From: Scortum barcoo
Lineage: Eukaryota; Chordata; Actinopteri; Centrarchiformes; Terapontidae
Assembly (NCBI GenBank): GCA_023238725.1
Contig: CM041531.1
Span: forward strand, 2,015,602-2,079,601
Length of the DNA: 64,000 nt
Direction: 5' to 3'
The notes beneath the pieces are model-generated. The model was not told the DNA's origin. It was given only the letters and a program-made list of their open reading frames with translations, and did no database searches. This document shows positions 10,828 to 21,928 of this stretch, one piece after another. A program made the position numbers and the translations under genes. Positions within the stretch are counted from its first letter, which is position 1, and the number at the start of each line of letters is the position of its first letter.

Positions 10828-12606
10828 ACAATGTGCAGTCCAGACAAAATATCTCTAAACAAAACACGTCAAACACGTTGAAACATGACAGATTTTTTGA
10901 TTTACAAGTGTACACTTTGGAGAAGAGCAAATGGATGCAGACACTGAAGTCAGGACATTCAGCAAAACAATCTGTCTAATTAAAGACAAATCATTTATGT
11001 TTAAAAAATCATTAACTTGGCTGCACCATTATCTTAAAACTAGAAGTCTTCAGGCAAATTCAGTGTAATAAAAAACAACTCAGATATTTTATGACCTGTT
11101 TATGAAATAATTTAAGAATATTATTAATAAGATTTTGTATTTTTTTTGTTAAAGGAACTGACTTGACTGACTCAACAAAGGACTAAACCAGCAGCTGACA
11201 GTGAAAACTGCGGTGTAATTGCTTTGGTGATTGTGATTTACTGTACTCAGTCTTTTATATTTTACTTTCATTTTATCCCTTCCTGTCATATTTGCTTAAA
11301 CTGTCTCTCTGTCCTGACAGTAGTACATGATACAGAGATAATCTGTGATGAAAATCAGCCTCCTCTGGCTCCACCTGCTGCCTCTGAGGACGTTTGACAA
11401 GAAAGATTTTGTTGTTTTTTTCTAGAGGCCGTCATGCAGAAGGACTGCTGTGCATGATAATGATGTTGACAATAGAAAATGATGATGTACTACAAATATA
11501 ATTTTACCTTTATTTTTTGGTTTGTGTTCATTAGAAAATGTTTTTTGATTTGAACTGTTTGTTTTGCGTTGTGCATTATGATTGGTGCACACAGTGATGA
11601 TGATGACAGTGTAATGAGGATTTACTGCAAAGAAAAAAAGATGTTTCGTAATGGATATGTCAGTACTGGTTCATTCATTGCTGCACAGTTGACTTTCTAA
11701 TTGTTACCAGAAAAACAAGATTATGTGATACCAGTCAGTAAATAACAAATATAAATACAAATGACTTTTGATGCTCACTAGCTTTGTTTTTTACACTGAT
11801 GATGATAAGTTGAACAAGCAACAAAGAAGTTGAAAACAGCTGCTGAGACTTTTAAATACTTTTTTCTTGTTTTTTCTTTTTAAATAGTAATATTTCTATT
11901 ACATAATACACATTGCATTTTTATTATTTTTCATTTTGTTTTATTTCGTAACATTTCTTTCTAAATATAACCTGAAAAACTAAACTGATCAGCAATCATT
12001 TTTTTATTTATGTGCAAATACTGAAATATATTCTGATGTTGTTAATGACTTGTGACTTTCACTATTTTAAACAGATTTTATCCTGATTTAAACATGTTTT
12101 TTCTTATTATTATTATTTGTGTTCATTCATTCATTTTGCTACACAGCTTCGTCCATAATGACCAGCAATGATGTTGAATACAAAGACCATGTTCAAAATG
12201 TCATCACTATTCTTTAATCTTTTTTTTACCATTTCACTTCTAATAGGCTCATGCTGAAATGTTTGTATTTTTATTTGATCAAAGTCGGAGAAGAAGAAAT
12301 GTGCATGTTGTTGTTGCTCATGTTTAAATGTGACATCCTGTAGTCTTCTTCTCATGTTGAACTTTAGATTGATTCTTTCACATAGATGGTGAGTTAATCA
12401 AGCTGGAAAAGCTAGAATTCATATTTGTTCATATATTCTGTGTTTTGTTGTATTTCTGTTTGATTATTAATCACATTGATAAAAAGTAAAGTTTTGTGCA
12501 CATTGACTAATGATGTGAAAAAGACTGATGATTTTAAAATAAATAGAATTAAAAGCAAAATGCTTCATGTCATTATTATAAATTTCAAATACGATAAGCT
12601 TAAAAA
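10828..12606. repeat. 3' flank of GTPase copy 1, duplicated downstream of copy 2
   Basis: This 1.8-kb AT-rich region matches 32775-34560 in order and orientation, so the duplication unit extended well beyond the stop codon. It would contain the 3' untranslated region, but no polyadenylation signal can be chosen with confidence among several AATAAA-like words. Positions 11300-11400 (CTGTCCTGACAGTA through GCTCCACCTGCTGCCT) match 53700-53800, marking a short dispersed repeat. Confidence 0.7.
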
Positions 12607-13668
12607 TATAAAGTCTAAGATGAAAAAAAGCCACGGAACACAAAATGCTTCCCCGACAAAGAGAAATCAAATAAAGGAAAGAGAACTATTAGTACACAAA
12701 AAAATCATATCTAACAAATAGATTAGCATAAGAGAATAAAACTGATATTTAACAGTTATGTTTTTGCCAGATAACATTTTACAGAAGGTGAGTTATGTTT
12801 TTTAATGCCGCTATCTCGAGATTATGTGTTAATTAAGTCATAATCTTGAGAAAACAAAGCAGTTTTTCTGGTGATAACTGGATAATTGTGTTGAACTCCA
12901 AAAATGAGTGTGTGGTTTCATTTGAGCACAGCTGATTTCAACCTTCAAGATCACTGTGATGACTGTCAGGGAGGATCCATAACTGATCAATAATTAAGGC
13001 CTAAATGTGGAGTTTGCTTTGCTGCAGTTTCTTCATTGGAGCAGACAATCTGGTTTTATAGTCTCCAAAGATGAGAGGTTGACCCATCTCTCTGCTTCAG
13101 CCAGCAGCTGCTCAAATAAAACAAAGTTTAAATGATCAGAATCAGTTTTACTGATCAGGTGTGTGAACACATACGAGGGTTTTGACTCTGGTTTTCATAA
13201 AGCTCTCACTGTACATACACAGAAACAGAAACAGACAATTTAAAACAAGGACAACAGTCTGCAAGGTAAAGATAAACAGTAACATAAACTACTATGTACA
13301 GGTACAAATATATATAAAAGTACATGTATATATACTGTAAATATATGTACATATACAGAAAAAATAAAGAAATAATAAATAATATTACAGTGGCCTTGGT
13401 GACTATTTGGACAATCATCATCCGCAGCCTGAGGAAATAATCTCATCGTCCATGAGAGCAGAGTGATGATGAGTCACTGTCTTTAGATGATCTTCTTTGA
13501 ATTTACTTGGAAGTTCAACAGTCGTGAAACTAAACATCCGACGAGCTCGGCCATCAAGAAATCTGAATATGATGATGTTCAGTTTCACTGTCTTCACATT
13601 TTATGGACCAAACTGACCCACTGATTAATCGAGAAAATAATGTGCAGATTAATCAATAATAAAAATTA
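12607..13668. repeat. Segmental duplication block, copy B
   Basis: Near-identical to 265-1315, with small indels such as a GAGGAAA insertion around 13430. It follows the 3' flank of GTPase copy 1 and marks the right end of the first duplication unit. No coding role is evident. Confidence 0.85.
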
Positions 13669-14349
13669 TTAAACAATTCAAAAAGAATGTGCATATGATT
13701 GACTGCAGTACTATCAACTCTAAGTATATTCTAATAGTTGGTAGACATTTTTGAAGGTGTGAATTACTTTAAATTAAATGGATTATAATATAATAAGTTT
13801 TAGTTAGGTTCACACCTCTTCATAAACAAAATACTGTAGCCGACATTTCCCATCATGCTTCATGTTTGACTGACTAGTTTGCTGTTTCATGTGAGAAAAT
13901 AGAAAAGTTCCCTTTTGTTAGTGTGTGTAATGTGTCTGTTCAGAACATGATGGTTTATGCTGGTAAATGTCGTCTTTGTGTCGGTTTATAGGTTTAACCA
14001 TTACTGAGGTGACTGTTACATTTCTTCAGGTTGGCTGCATTTTATTATATATTTCAATCAAAATCAATCATTCAGAATCAAAATAATTGCAGGGGGAGAT
14101 TTGGTAATATTGTCCTGTATATAAAATCATATAAATAATCTGAGATCTTGATGATGTCTCCATGTGCCAGAACATTGTCTCATTATTGTATTTTCATTTT
14201 CAGTATAATGTTAAAGGTACTTTTTTAACTTGATCTCCAGTGTGTTGAACTTGAAGCAACAGATCCAGCATTTTGAATATTTATAAGTCAAATAAGCTCA
14301 GAGTCTTAATTTACATTGCTTTATTTGTTTAAAATTGGTTTCTTCAATT
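13669..14349. other. Intergenic, nothing recognised
   Basis: AT-rich sequence with no exon or known repeat that could be supported. Confidence 0.45.
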
Positions 14350-14353
14350 CTTT

Positions 14354-14695
14354 TAACCCTTACATGCTGTTCCGCTCAAATTTGATCCGTTGTGACATTT
14401 GACAGCAGTAAAAATACCCTAAACATCATTCTTTTAGCCTGAAATTTGATTACTTCTCCTAAAATGACCCAAAATACATAAAAATTTAAATATTTTAAAA
14501 TTTTAAACTTCTGTACAGGTGCTACAAATTTTTGTACACTGAGGCTGTTTTAGGTGAGATGGATTTTAGATCTACCAGTGTGGGTCAAATCAGGGAAAAT
14601 GGTGGTTTTGGGGAATCTTGAAACTGTGACTCTGTACAGGCCATGTTTGTGTGTGTTTTTAATGGGACAGTAGTGACAGAGTTCAAGGGGGACCT
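14354..14695. mobile_element. piggyBac-like terminal repeat region, copy 1
   Basis: The segment opens with TTAACCCTTACATGCTGTTC: the TTAA target word followed by a CCCTT end, as in piggyBac-type elements. It matches 23931-24270 over about 340 bases, after which the two diverge, so both look like ends of one element family. A degraded piggyBac-type transposase tail lies 450 bases downstream. The opposite terminal repeat was not found. Confidence 0.45.
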
Positions 14696-15114
14696 TGACT
14701 CTGTTCCCACCACATTCGCCCAGCTTCCTGCAGAGACAGACGCCTGCTGGTCTTTGAAGAGCAGCATGGGGGAGATCTCGAAACAGTGAAATAGTAAAAC
14801 AGCATAGCAGTGATCATATGTGGTGCACAAAGGGAACAAAAGTCATCCAGAGGTCAGAGGGCGCTTTGACACAGAGACAAGATCTGCACCTACAAACACA
14901 AACACCTGCAGTGTTATAAATGAATCTACAAAGCCACACATTTGAATCAGTTTGGGTTGGGAGGGTGGTTGGTGGGGGCTTCATAACATTATAAAGGTAC
15001 CTGAGCTGCCATTTCAGTGACTGACATCATGGCAGCAAGACTTGTCCCTTGATGTGATCTTCCAAGATGAGTAGGTTGATAGTGATAGCCTTTGTCATAT
15101 GGAGTGAGCTGAAC

Positions 15115-15425
15115 CCTACCTGGAGGGCAAGCAAGAGGAACTGGAGGAGCTTCTTTTTGGAGGAGCTTGGAAAAGCTCCTTGCGTGCAAAAGCAAAGCGA
15201 CAACACCTTCCCCGCACAGCAGCAGCTTCAGCAGCATTGATAAGGGCAGTGCAGCGATCTGAGCAGGGCCTGATAAAGACCTCACACATGAAGCCAACAC
15301 AAGGGGACAGAAGAGAAGGACATGCAACTTCTGCCCTGCAAAGAAGGACTGCAAAACAGGGACACCCTGCTGCAAGTGTGAGAAATGTGTGCTTGTTGTT
15401 TTACCGAACAGATATTACTTTTCAT
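15115..15425 (+). pseudogene. piggyBac-type transposase C-terminal remnant
   Basis: One plus-strand frame contains CNFCPAKKDCKTGTPCCKCE at about 15328-15387, followed by KCVC. This CxxC-rich pattern is the zinc-binding tail of piggyBac (PGBD4-like) transposases. Upstream, an acidic stretch (EELEELLFGG) precedes a basic one. Frame shifts and a stop near 15108 show that the gene is dead. It fits with the TTAA-CCCTT end at 14354. Confidence 0.5.
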
Positions 15426-15430
15426 GGCTA

Positions 15431-17459
15431 AAACATTTATTTCTGCTCGTTTGTTAATCAGCAGTTTTCACAACAGTAATGTGACAGCATTTTTCACCAT
15501 GTGAAATATTAAAATAATTCAGTGAAAACCACCGTGGCTTTTTTGGAGCTTCTGCTGCTGCAGCTTCTTCAAATGTGTGTTAAACCTGCTGATGATAAAA
15601 ACTGCCAGCTGACAAATGTTAGGACCATCTTTTAGTTTAGGTTTATTTATCATTTTAGGCAGGTGAATTATTTTTGAATCATGAGGCCAGTGAATATTCA
15701 CACCTCTATTATATGGTTGAATCCAGGCCAGTGTTATGTTGAACAGACAATAGTGTCTATTTTTCATGAATAATTTCATTTTTCTTACTCTGTGTTACAT
15801 TTATTATTATATTCATCGATTTTAATTTGATTATTTTAAAACAAATGTGTCCCTCCAAGATGTCTTCATTCAGAAATGAAACTGATCACATATTAATTTC
15901 TTTCTTCTCTCTGACAGAGGCTTGTTATTGCATTTTGAGGGATTAAGAGTCTTCTTCATCACTAATCAAAGTTTATGTTGACCATAAATAATGTTCATTT
16001 TTAATCTGCAGAAACTTACCTTTTCTGTCATTCCTCTGCAAAATAAAGCTTCTTAATATTTCTGAAGTGTTATTAATTTTTAATAAGTCATAAGACATTT
16101 TTGATTTAGACATTCATGAGACATTCATGTGTAGTGTTGACTCTTTGGTTTGAATTGTTCCAAATGAAGGTTGTAGTGTTTAAAATTAGGTCCAAAGATA
16201 TTTCAGTAATACAGTTTAACAGCAAAGTGGTGTATTTGTTTTTACATTAATGCATTTATACACAAATCACTGTAGAAAAGACACTTTATTGGATAATAAA
16301 TAATTACGTTACTTGAACATGTTAAAATACACATTTGGCCGGTCGCAAGCATGTTCACATTAGACCTGTGTGGGGGAGGGAGGGGAAAGCTGTACTGTTT
16401 CAAATGTTCAGGGAGAGAGAGGCTCTGCTCAATGCTGCCAACTACACCTTTAAACCCACAGAGAGCAAATGGTTGTTCTGAATACTTCTCTAATACAGAA
16501 GCTCTGATATTAATGATCATGAAAAGCAAAGCTGCTCAGTTATGTGCAGTTCAGGCTTCTGCCTCTTGAGAGCACAAGAAATCAGAAACTGCACACACAT
16601 TAAGAACAACCTGATCCCACAGCAGGAAAACTCTGGCTGACTTTTGATGTGGATTTTCAGGCCGGACTGTAGACCCAGTCAAGGGCCAGTTGGAGACTAA
16701 GTCTGGTCCTGCCCAAGCCTCTACACCTTACTTCTTATTCTCCAAGTCTTCTTCTTCAAAAAGTTTCTAAGTGTTCAAATCTTCTTCTGAGGAAAATGCA
16801 GAGTCAAATAAGCACTGGAGTCCAGCAAAGTTGAGTCCAGAGAGCTTTGCTTTATTCTTCAACACAGGAGTACAAAGCCCGAGCTGTCCCTGCAGAACAA
16901 CTGAAACTCTCACCAACTGAACATCATCTTTTATATTGCAGGTTGTATGTGTGCCCAGACCAGGGGGCATGTCTAACCCTTTTCTCTCTTTTTACATGTC
17001 TTGGGTGTGGTTTTTATTGATGTCTAGAGTTACCTTTTCCTGCCTTATGATAGATAAAGCCAATTTCTAATGGAGTCCAGGTTACCTCATGGGAGGCCTG
17101 GGGCCTTTATTTTATTATATGCTATACACAAGTTTCTTATCCAATGGAGTAAGAATTTCTGTTGGTTGTTTTTTAAAAAAATATCCAAAACTGTCCCTAC
17201 TGTTATCATAATCTGTCTGAGATGCCAACCTTTAAACATCATTACATGACAGTTGCTCTGGTACTTTCTTTTGAATAACAGTCAAAGGTTAACATAGATT
17301 AATATGTAGTAGTATAATGTGGTCTTGTATATAGTGGCCTTATAAAAAGAACGCACACACATGCAGTTTGTAAAATTGACTCCACACTTTCTTGCTTGTT
17401 TGAAGCAGATGCAGCTTGTAGTAATAACAGCAGAAGTGATAAACTGACATAAAATGACA
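15431..17459. other. Intergenic with unclassified repeats
   Basis: No gene was found. Positions 16535-16605 (GTGCAGTTCAGGCTTCTGCC context) recur at 34925-34995, showing one more shared repeat between the flanks of the two GTPase copies. The 16660-17050 stretch has a composition unlike its surroundings and could be an old LTR, but no ends or coding motifs support this. Confidence 0.4.
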
Positions 17460-17660
17460 CTCACTCACCACTTTGGAAGCCACAGGGGGGCACTCAAAGC
17501 ACTTCAGCCACATCTGTACAGAAGCTGGCTTAAAAAAATATTCTTACAAAGTTTAAATGATCAGAAACAGTTTTATTGATCAGGTATGTGAACACAAGCA
17601 AGGGATCTGACTCCATTTTCACTGTACGTATACAGACACAGATACATATACAGTTTAAAA
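17460..17660. repeat. Decayed remnant of the segmental duplication block
   Basis: Two short matches to the left-edge block are visible: ACCACTTTGGAAGCCACA with its downstream GGGGGCA (compare 220-262), and AAATGATCAGAAACAGTTTT with TGATCAGGT (compare 784-812). Most of the block between them is deleted. This marks a further, older duplication event between the two GTPase copies. Positions 17661-18060 hold an AC/TA-rich run near 17670-17690 and otherwise nothing recognised. Confidence 0.55.
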
Positions 17661-18071
17661 ATATTATACACACACACACATTTATATATATATTTGATGT
17701 TTGATTTTTTTAATATATTAAGTCAGCAAAACAAAAGTCAGCTCACTTCACACTATAATCCAGTCCCTTTTTAACAAAACATACTCCACTCGCGGTGAGT
17801 TCAATCCAGTTTTTCAAACACAAACGAAAACTGCCACTCTGGCTTTTACAGGTGCTCCCAACAAAACCAAAACAAGGAAGTAATTCCCCAAAATCCACCA
17901 AAAAAAGGAAAAAACAACAACGCAAGCAAGGGAGGGATGACTGGACTGAAAAATGCTGAGCTCCTGTGGTCTTTGCTGGTGAAATCCAGACAGCGGTTTT
18001 AGTCAGACTTCCTCCAGATTTTTTTTCTTCTTCTTTTTCCTTCTTTATTGAAACAGCAGTGGAGAGCCGTC

Positions 18072-18166
18072 ATTGGCTGGCAGACAATATGCTTTCGTTT
18101 TCTATGTGCAATATAAAAACCACACCTGACACACAGGCTCCAGAGTCTCCTGTCGCCTCACACCAC
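18072..18166 (+). promoter_or_regulatory. Orphan interferon-type promoter module 2 with untranslated exon
   Basis: ATTGG (inverted CCAAT) at 18072-18076, ISRE core TTTCGTTTTC at 18093-18102, TATAAAAA at 18112-18119, and a GTAAGT donor directly after 18166. The ISRE-to-TATA spacing is the same as in the promoter at 3778. The next module exon is the ATG exon at 19305-19379, but no GTPase body follows it before a new module begins at 21235. It may be a leftover of a deleted gene copy or a distant alternative promoter for copy 2. Confidence 0.6.
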
Positions 18167-18260
18167 GTAAGTTTCAGTGAAGCTTTCTATCTTTTGTATT
18201 GGTCTTTTTCATCCAAATGTGCTATATGTATTTGCAATTACTTATCCATAGTTTGTAAGG

Positions 18261-19270
18261 CAGGGGTATTCAACTAAAATTGCAAGAGGTCCAATAAGTC
18301 AACCCTCTTCCTCTGCTGAGGTCTGAACAATTAGATACCTACAAATACGGGCTTGTGCTTCTTGCAGAGTAAAGAAATCAGTTAATCATCTCTGTGTTAA
18401 CATTTCTTTTATGGCCAGGTCTATGTCTTCCCCTCTGGTGTGTATTCAAAGTGCTGTGGCATGGATCTGGTTAAATTCAAAACAGCACAAATAATGTACA
18501 AAGCAAGAAATAATCTACTACCAAAAAATATCACAGGGGAATATTCACAGAAAGAGAGGGAGGCTATAATCTAAGGGGAGATCTAAATTTTAAAAAACAT
18601 AAAGTAAGAACAACAATGAAAAGCATGTGCATATCAAACTGTAGGGGTGACTTTGTGGAACAGTTTGGAGCGAGACGTAAAACAAAGTGCAAATATAAAT
18701 CTATTTAAAAAAAGGTACAAAACACTATTTCTAAATAAGTATATGGAAGAGGAAGTGTGTTAAATGGGAGTGTGATGAAGGGATATATTTATAATTATAT
18801 TTATATGGAAGTTTATCTAATAATTATATATGCTATATATTTATATGGATGTTTAGGTAATGAATATATATTATACATTTATATTGATATTGCTACATAC
18901 TATTGGGCGTTGTCACTAATATCTGCTGATTCATCAACTGTGAAAGCTGTACAAGAGGCACTATAGCAGCATTAAGCTGTGCCTGTACATCATGTGTCAA
19001 TATTTCAGCTCTTCTTGTGGCTGTTGTTGCTAAAAGGGCAATTTATTTAATTTTTTCTCTCACTTCATGTCTTTCTTTTGCATCTAGAAGTGTTTCAGAC
19101 ACAGCCTCCATGTACTCCTTTTCCCATCTGTAAATGGGTTTTATGTTTTCTAAAATCCACTGCAGTCTCAGGGAACACTCGTATGCTCTCTGTTGTGCTG
19201 TGAGGGAATGAGAGAGGATCTGTGTAGATCGCTCATACTGGGTTTTGAGCTCTTTTATTTACAGTTTGGT
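18261..19270 (-). mobile_element. hAT-type DNA transposon remnant with nested LINE, copy 1
   Basis: The left end starts CAGGGGTATTCAACTAAAAT, a hAT-like terminus. On the minus strand, 19268-18906 encodes hAT transposase pieces: QYERSTQILSHSLTAQQRAY, then ATTATRRAEILTHDVQAQL, then after a frame break CTAFTVDESADISDNAQ. The VDES/SDNAQ wording is characteristic of this superfamily. A plus-strand LINE fragment (18474-18904) interrupts it. The whole compound lies in the intron between the untranslated exon at 18166 and the ATG exon at 19305. It is duplicated at 21929-23240. Confidence 0.55.
18474..18904 (+). mobile_element. LINE 3' fragment nested in hAT, copy 1 (tail deleted)
   Basis: Homologous to 22143-22797, but it lacks the last roughly 300 bases, including the GTTTG run and the AATTCAATTCAATTCAAA tail. 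The deletion joins TACATACTATTG directly to the hAT coding part. The encoded C-terminal LINE peptide is more damaged here than in the other copy. Confidence 0.5.
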
Positions 19271-19304
19271 TCTGTAAAACTAAAGAAAGGATTTTTTTTT
19301 CTAG

Positions 19305-19379
19305 GTCTGAAACAAAGGGAAGTTGGTGGGAAAGTCTGAGCATGTCTACACTGAACATGAGAGGACGAGAGCTTCACAG
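19305..19379 (+). other. Orphan ATG exon of promoter module 2
   Basis: Acceptor TTTTCTAG precedes 19305 and the GTACAC donor follows 19379. The ATG at 19342 starts MSTLNM and is clearly related to the ATG exons at 4865 and 26646. The coding part is 38 bases against 37 in those exons, so it would not join in frame to a GTPase body. The extra base lies near the 3' end (CTTCACAG). Confidence 0.5.
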
Positions 19380-20284
19380 GTACACTCTCATTCAGAATAC
19401 TTAAAACTGTATACCTACAAACAGATTAAAGAAATTCAGCACCAATACTAACAGATTTTATGTCATAAAAGAAGCTGACATTGAACCATCATGGTGTCTC
19501 ATGCACCAACATTTCTTTCTTCTTCCTTTATGTAGCAAGGCACCAATATAACGGTGCAGAGGTCAGGACTGTGGACAAGCCTGTAGTGAGTCATTTAGGA
19601 GACTGCCTTAAAGATCTCCTCCAGATAGGTTTTAGGACATCTGAAAATACTCTTTGCTTTTAGTAATTAAATCCAGTACTGTGGTTCTCCAGAGAAACTG
19701 AGTGCTAGCTGACAGAGAAGACTTCCTGTCAGCTTTGAGGAAGTCAGAAACAAATTTCTTTTGAGCAACAGATCGTTTCTGAGAAAGGAGTCTGAAACTG
19801 AACTACGCGGGTGTTTAAACCTACAACAGCATCTTTGGTGGTTTTTGGTTTCCTCTGACAGGTGCTTGGCTTATGATCTGACAGTGAACTGAATCTTTGG
19901 TTCTTTCCACTTCTGTATTTCATATTTGTGAAGACCTGTTAAAACCAGTTTCATTCCTACCCCAGGAAGTAAAAACATGAGGTAAATGCATGATTGAAGC
20001 TTCTGTCTAAGATGAATGCAGAGCTGTAGGCTGAAGTGTTTCCGTCGACCGACCTTCGTCACCCCATCTGAACACCACAAAGTCTAAATAAGGACTGTTC
20101 TGTTCACTCCTGGTCACACTCTGCTGTCACATTTTGTGAGCAGGCTCTGTCTTTTCAGCTGAAATATATTTACTCTGCAATGCCAACTGATTCATAAAAT
20201 GTGCAAAGACAACCTGTTGGTTAAAGCAATTCATTTCTCATCAGAAAATCAACGAATTTCCATGACAGTTGTCAACAATAGTTA
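19380..20284. other. Intergenic, nothing recognised
   Basis: No exon of a GTPase body follows the orphan ATG exon here. No repeat family was recognised apart from the start of the duplicated LINE segment at 20285. Confidence 0.45.
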
Positions 20285-21215
20285 TGGCCAATGAGGCACT
20301 GTTTTAATTTTTCAAAATAAATCACTGAAACGATCGATTGTTTTCTTCTGCGTTTTCCCTTTTTCCCCTGCTGTACCAAAAACATATAGATTTTTTCACA
20401 CTATGGTATTTTTCATATTTTGAGCATAATTTTGATTTGATAACAAACAAATAGTTCAAGTTTTATTGCCATATGTACAACAATTACAGTGAAGCAGTCA
20501 TTGTATAAATGTTCGCGAGTGGACCAAAAGCTAATTAGCATCTAAGACATCAAATTGTGCAGCACTAATATTATATATTAATATAATATAATATAGAGGA
20601 GACAGGTAACAACTGCTGTACCCAGGTCAGTAACAGTAAAATGTAAAAACTGTAAAGTGTTAACAGATTGTGTAGTAAAATAGTAAATGTGTATATATAA
20701 CAAGAACATGCTGCACATAAAATATATATGCTGTAATGAATAGATATCTTACAAACAGGTTGTAAAATAAGACTATGATGTGTACTGGTATAAACAGGTA
20801 GTAAAGAATATAATGTGCATCCTGAGATGAGTTGTAAACAGTCAGTAACCAATTAAGTAAAACTGATGGAGGCAGTGCAGTTGAATCTGCGTTTACAGTG
20901 CCAGTCAGTATAGTATTAATATGGCAGTAGTATAAATTAGTATAAAGTGTAAAGTGATAAAGTGACACAATCAGCTCCTTTGTTCTGCTGACGTTGAGAT
21001 GGAGGTTGTTGTCCTGGCACCAAGATGTCAGGGCTCTGACCTCTGACCTCCTCTCTGTAGGCCGTCTCATCATCACCGTGATCAGGCCGATGACGGTCGT
21101 GTAATCGCGAATCAGCAAATTTGACGATGGTGTTAAAGCTGTAAGCTGGGGGGCCACATAGTGTGAACAGGGAGTACAGGAAAGGGCTGAGCACACAGCC
21201 CTGGGGGACACAAAA
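20285..21215 (-). mobile_element. 5'-truncated LINE with reverse transcriptase C-terminal part
   Basis: On the minus strand, 21215-20970 encodes RT motifs across several frames: PQGCVLSPFLYSLFT, then a damaged active-site region (IVKFAD...), then EEVRALTSWCQDNNLHLNVS followed by RTKELIV. This is the typical wording of fish L2/Rex1-like LINEs. The 3' untranslated part runs down to 20285 and duplicates 2368-3010. The 5' truncation point is only about 20 bases upstream of the ISRE of promoter module 3. Confidence 0.65.
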
Positions 21216-21234
21216 GGGGAGGACCAACATATGC

Positions 21235-21311
21235 TTTCGTTTTCTATGTGCAGTATAAAAACCACACCTGACCTGACACAGGCTCCAGAGTCTCCTGTCG
21301 CCTCACACCAC
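21235..21311 (+). promoter_or_regulatory. Interferon-type promoter module 3 with untranslated exon
   Basis: ISRE core TTTCGTTTTC at 21235-21244, TATAAAAA at 21254-21261, and a GTAAGT donor directly after 21311. It is almost identical to module 2 from the ISRE to the donor. It is the nearest intact module to GTPase copy 2, whose own local promoter near 26325 has lost both the TATA box and the ISRE. The next module exon is at 23270. Confidence 0.6.
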
Positions 21312-21330
21312 GTAAGTTTCAGTGAAGCTT

Positions 21331-21848
21331 TGTGATGACTCGTTTATTGTCCTGTTTTGTTTTCTGGGGTCCTGTGTTTCTTGTGGGTTGTCATGTCAGG
21401 TTTTCATGTTTGTTCGGTGTTTGTCTCGTCATGCATCTTGTCATGTTAAGTTTCCACGTCTGTCATGTTTTCTGTTTCCTGGTTCTGGCTTGTCTTTTAT
21501 TTTGAAATCTAACTGCCCTCATGTTTCAGGTCCCTTTACTTCCTGCCCTTGTGTGTTTCCCACCTGTCTGATTGTCTGCCCCGCCCTGATTGTTTCCACC
21601 TGTTGCCCATTACCTCATGTGTATATATTGTCTGCGTTTTCCCCTGTCTCGTTGCCAGATCGTCACCGATACTATCATGTGTCATGTCACAGTCTTGTCT
21701 TTTGTATGTATCTGGATCTAGCCAACAATCTCTGCAACAAAGAAACCTTTGTAAGAGTTATTATTAAAGCCTGGTAAATTCAAGTCTGCATTTCTGTCCT
21801 GCATTTGGGTCCACCTGCCTGTCATAGCGAGCAGCACAGCGCGTAACA
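21331..21848 (+). mobile_element. Solo LTR (518 bp) in the intron of module 3
   Basis: The element begins TGTGATGACT and ends GCGTAACA, with the TG...CA ends of an LTR. It is flanked by the 5-base target duplication AGCTT (21326-21330 and 21849-21853). The paralogous site in module 2 (around 18178-18186) reads through without the insert, which confirms both borders. Inside are a TATA-like TGTATATATTG and a late ATTAAA word, consistent with plus orientation. No internal retroviral or gypsy coding sequence is present, so it is the product of LTR-LTR recombination. Fish Ty3/gypsy origin is likely but not proven. Confidence 0.85.
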
Positions 21849-21928
21849 AGCTTTCTATCTTTTGTATTGGTCTTTTTCATCCAAATATGCTATATGTATT
21901 TGCAATTACTTATCAATAGTTTGTAAGG

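Noticed and set aside
16660..17050. Possible LTR or retroviral remnant
   Set aside because: The composition is distinctive, but no TG...CA ends, target duplication or coding motif could be found.
21322..21777. 151-codon plus-strand open frame rich in Cys, Ser and Val
   Set aside because: It lies almost wholly inside the solo LTR, whose ends are fixed by target duplications and an empty site. It has no family likeness.
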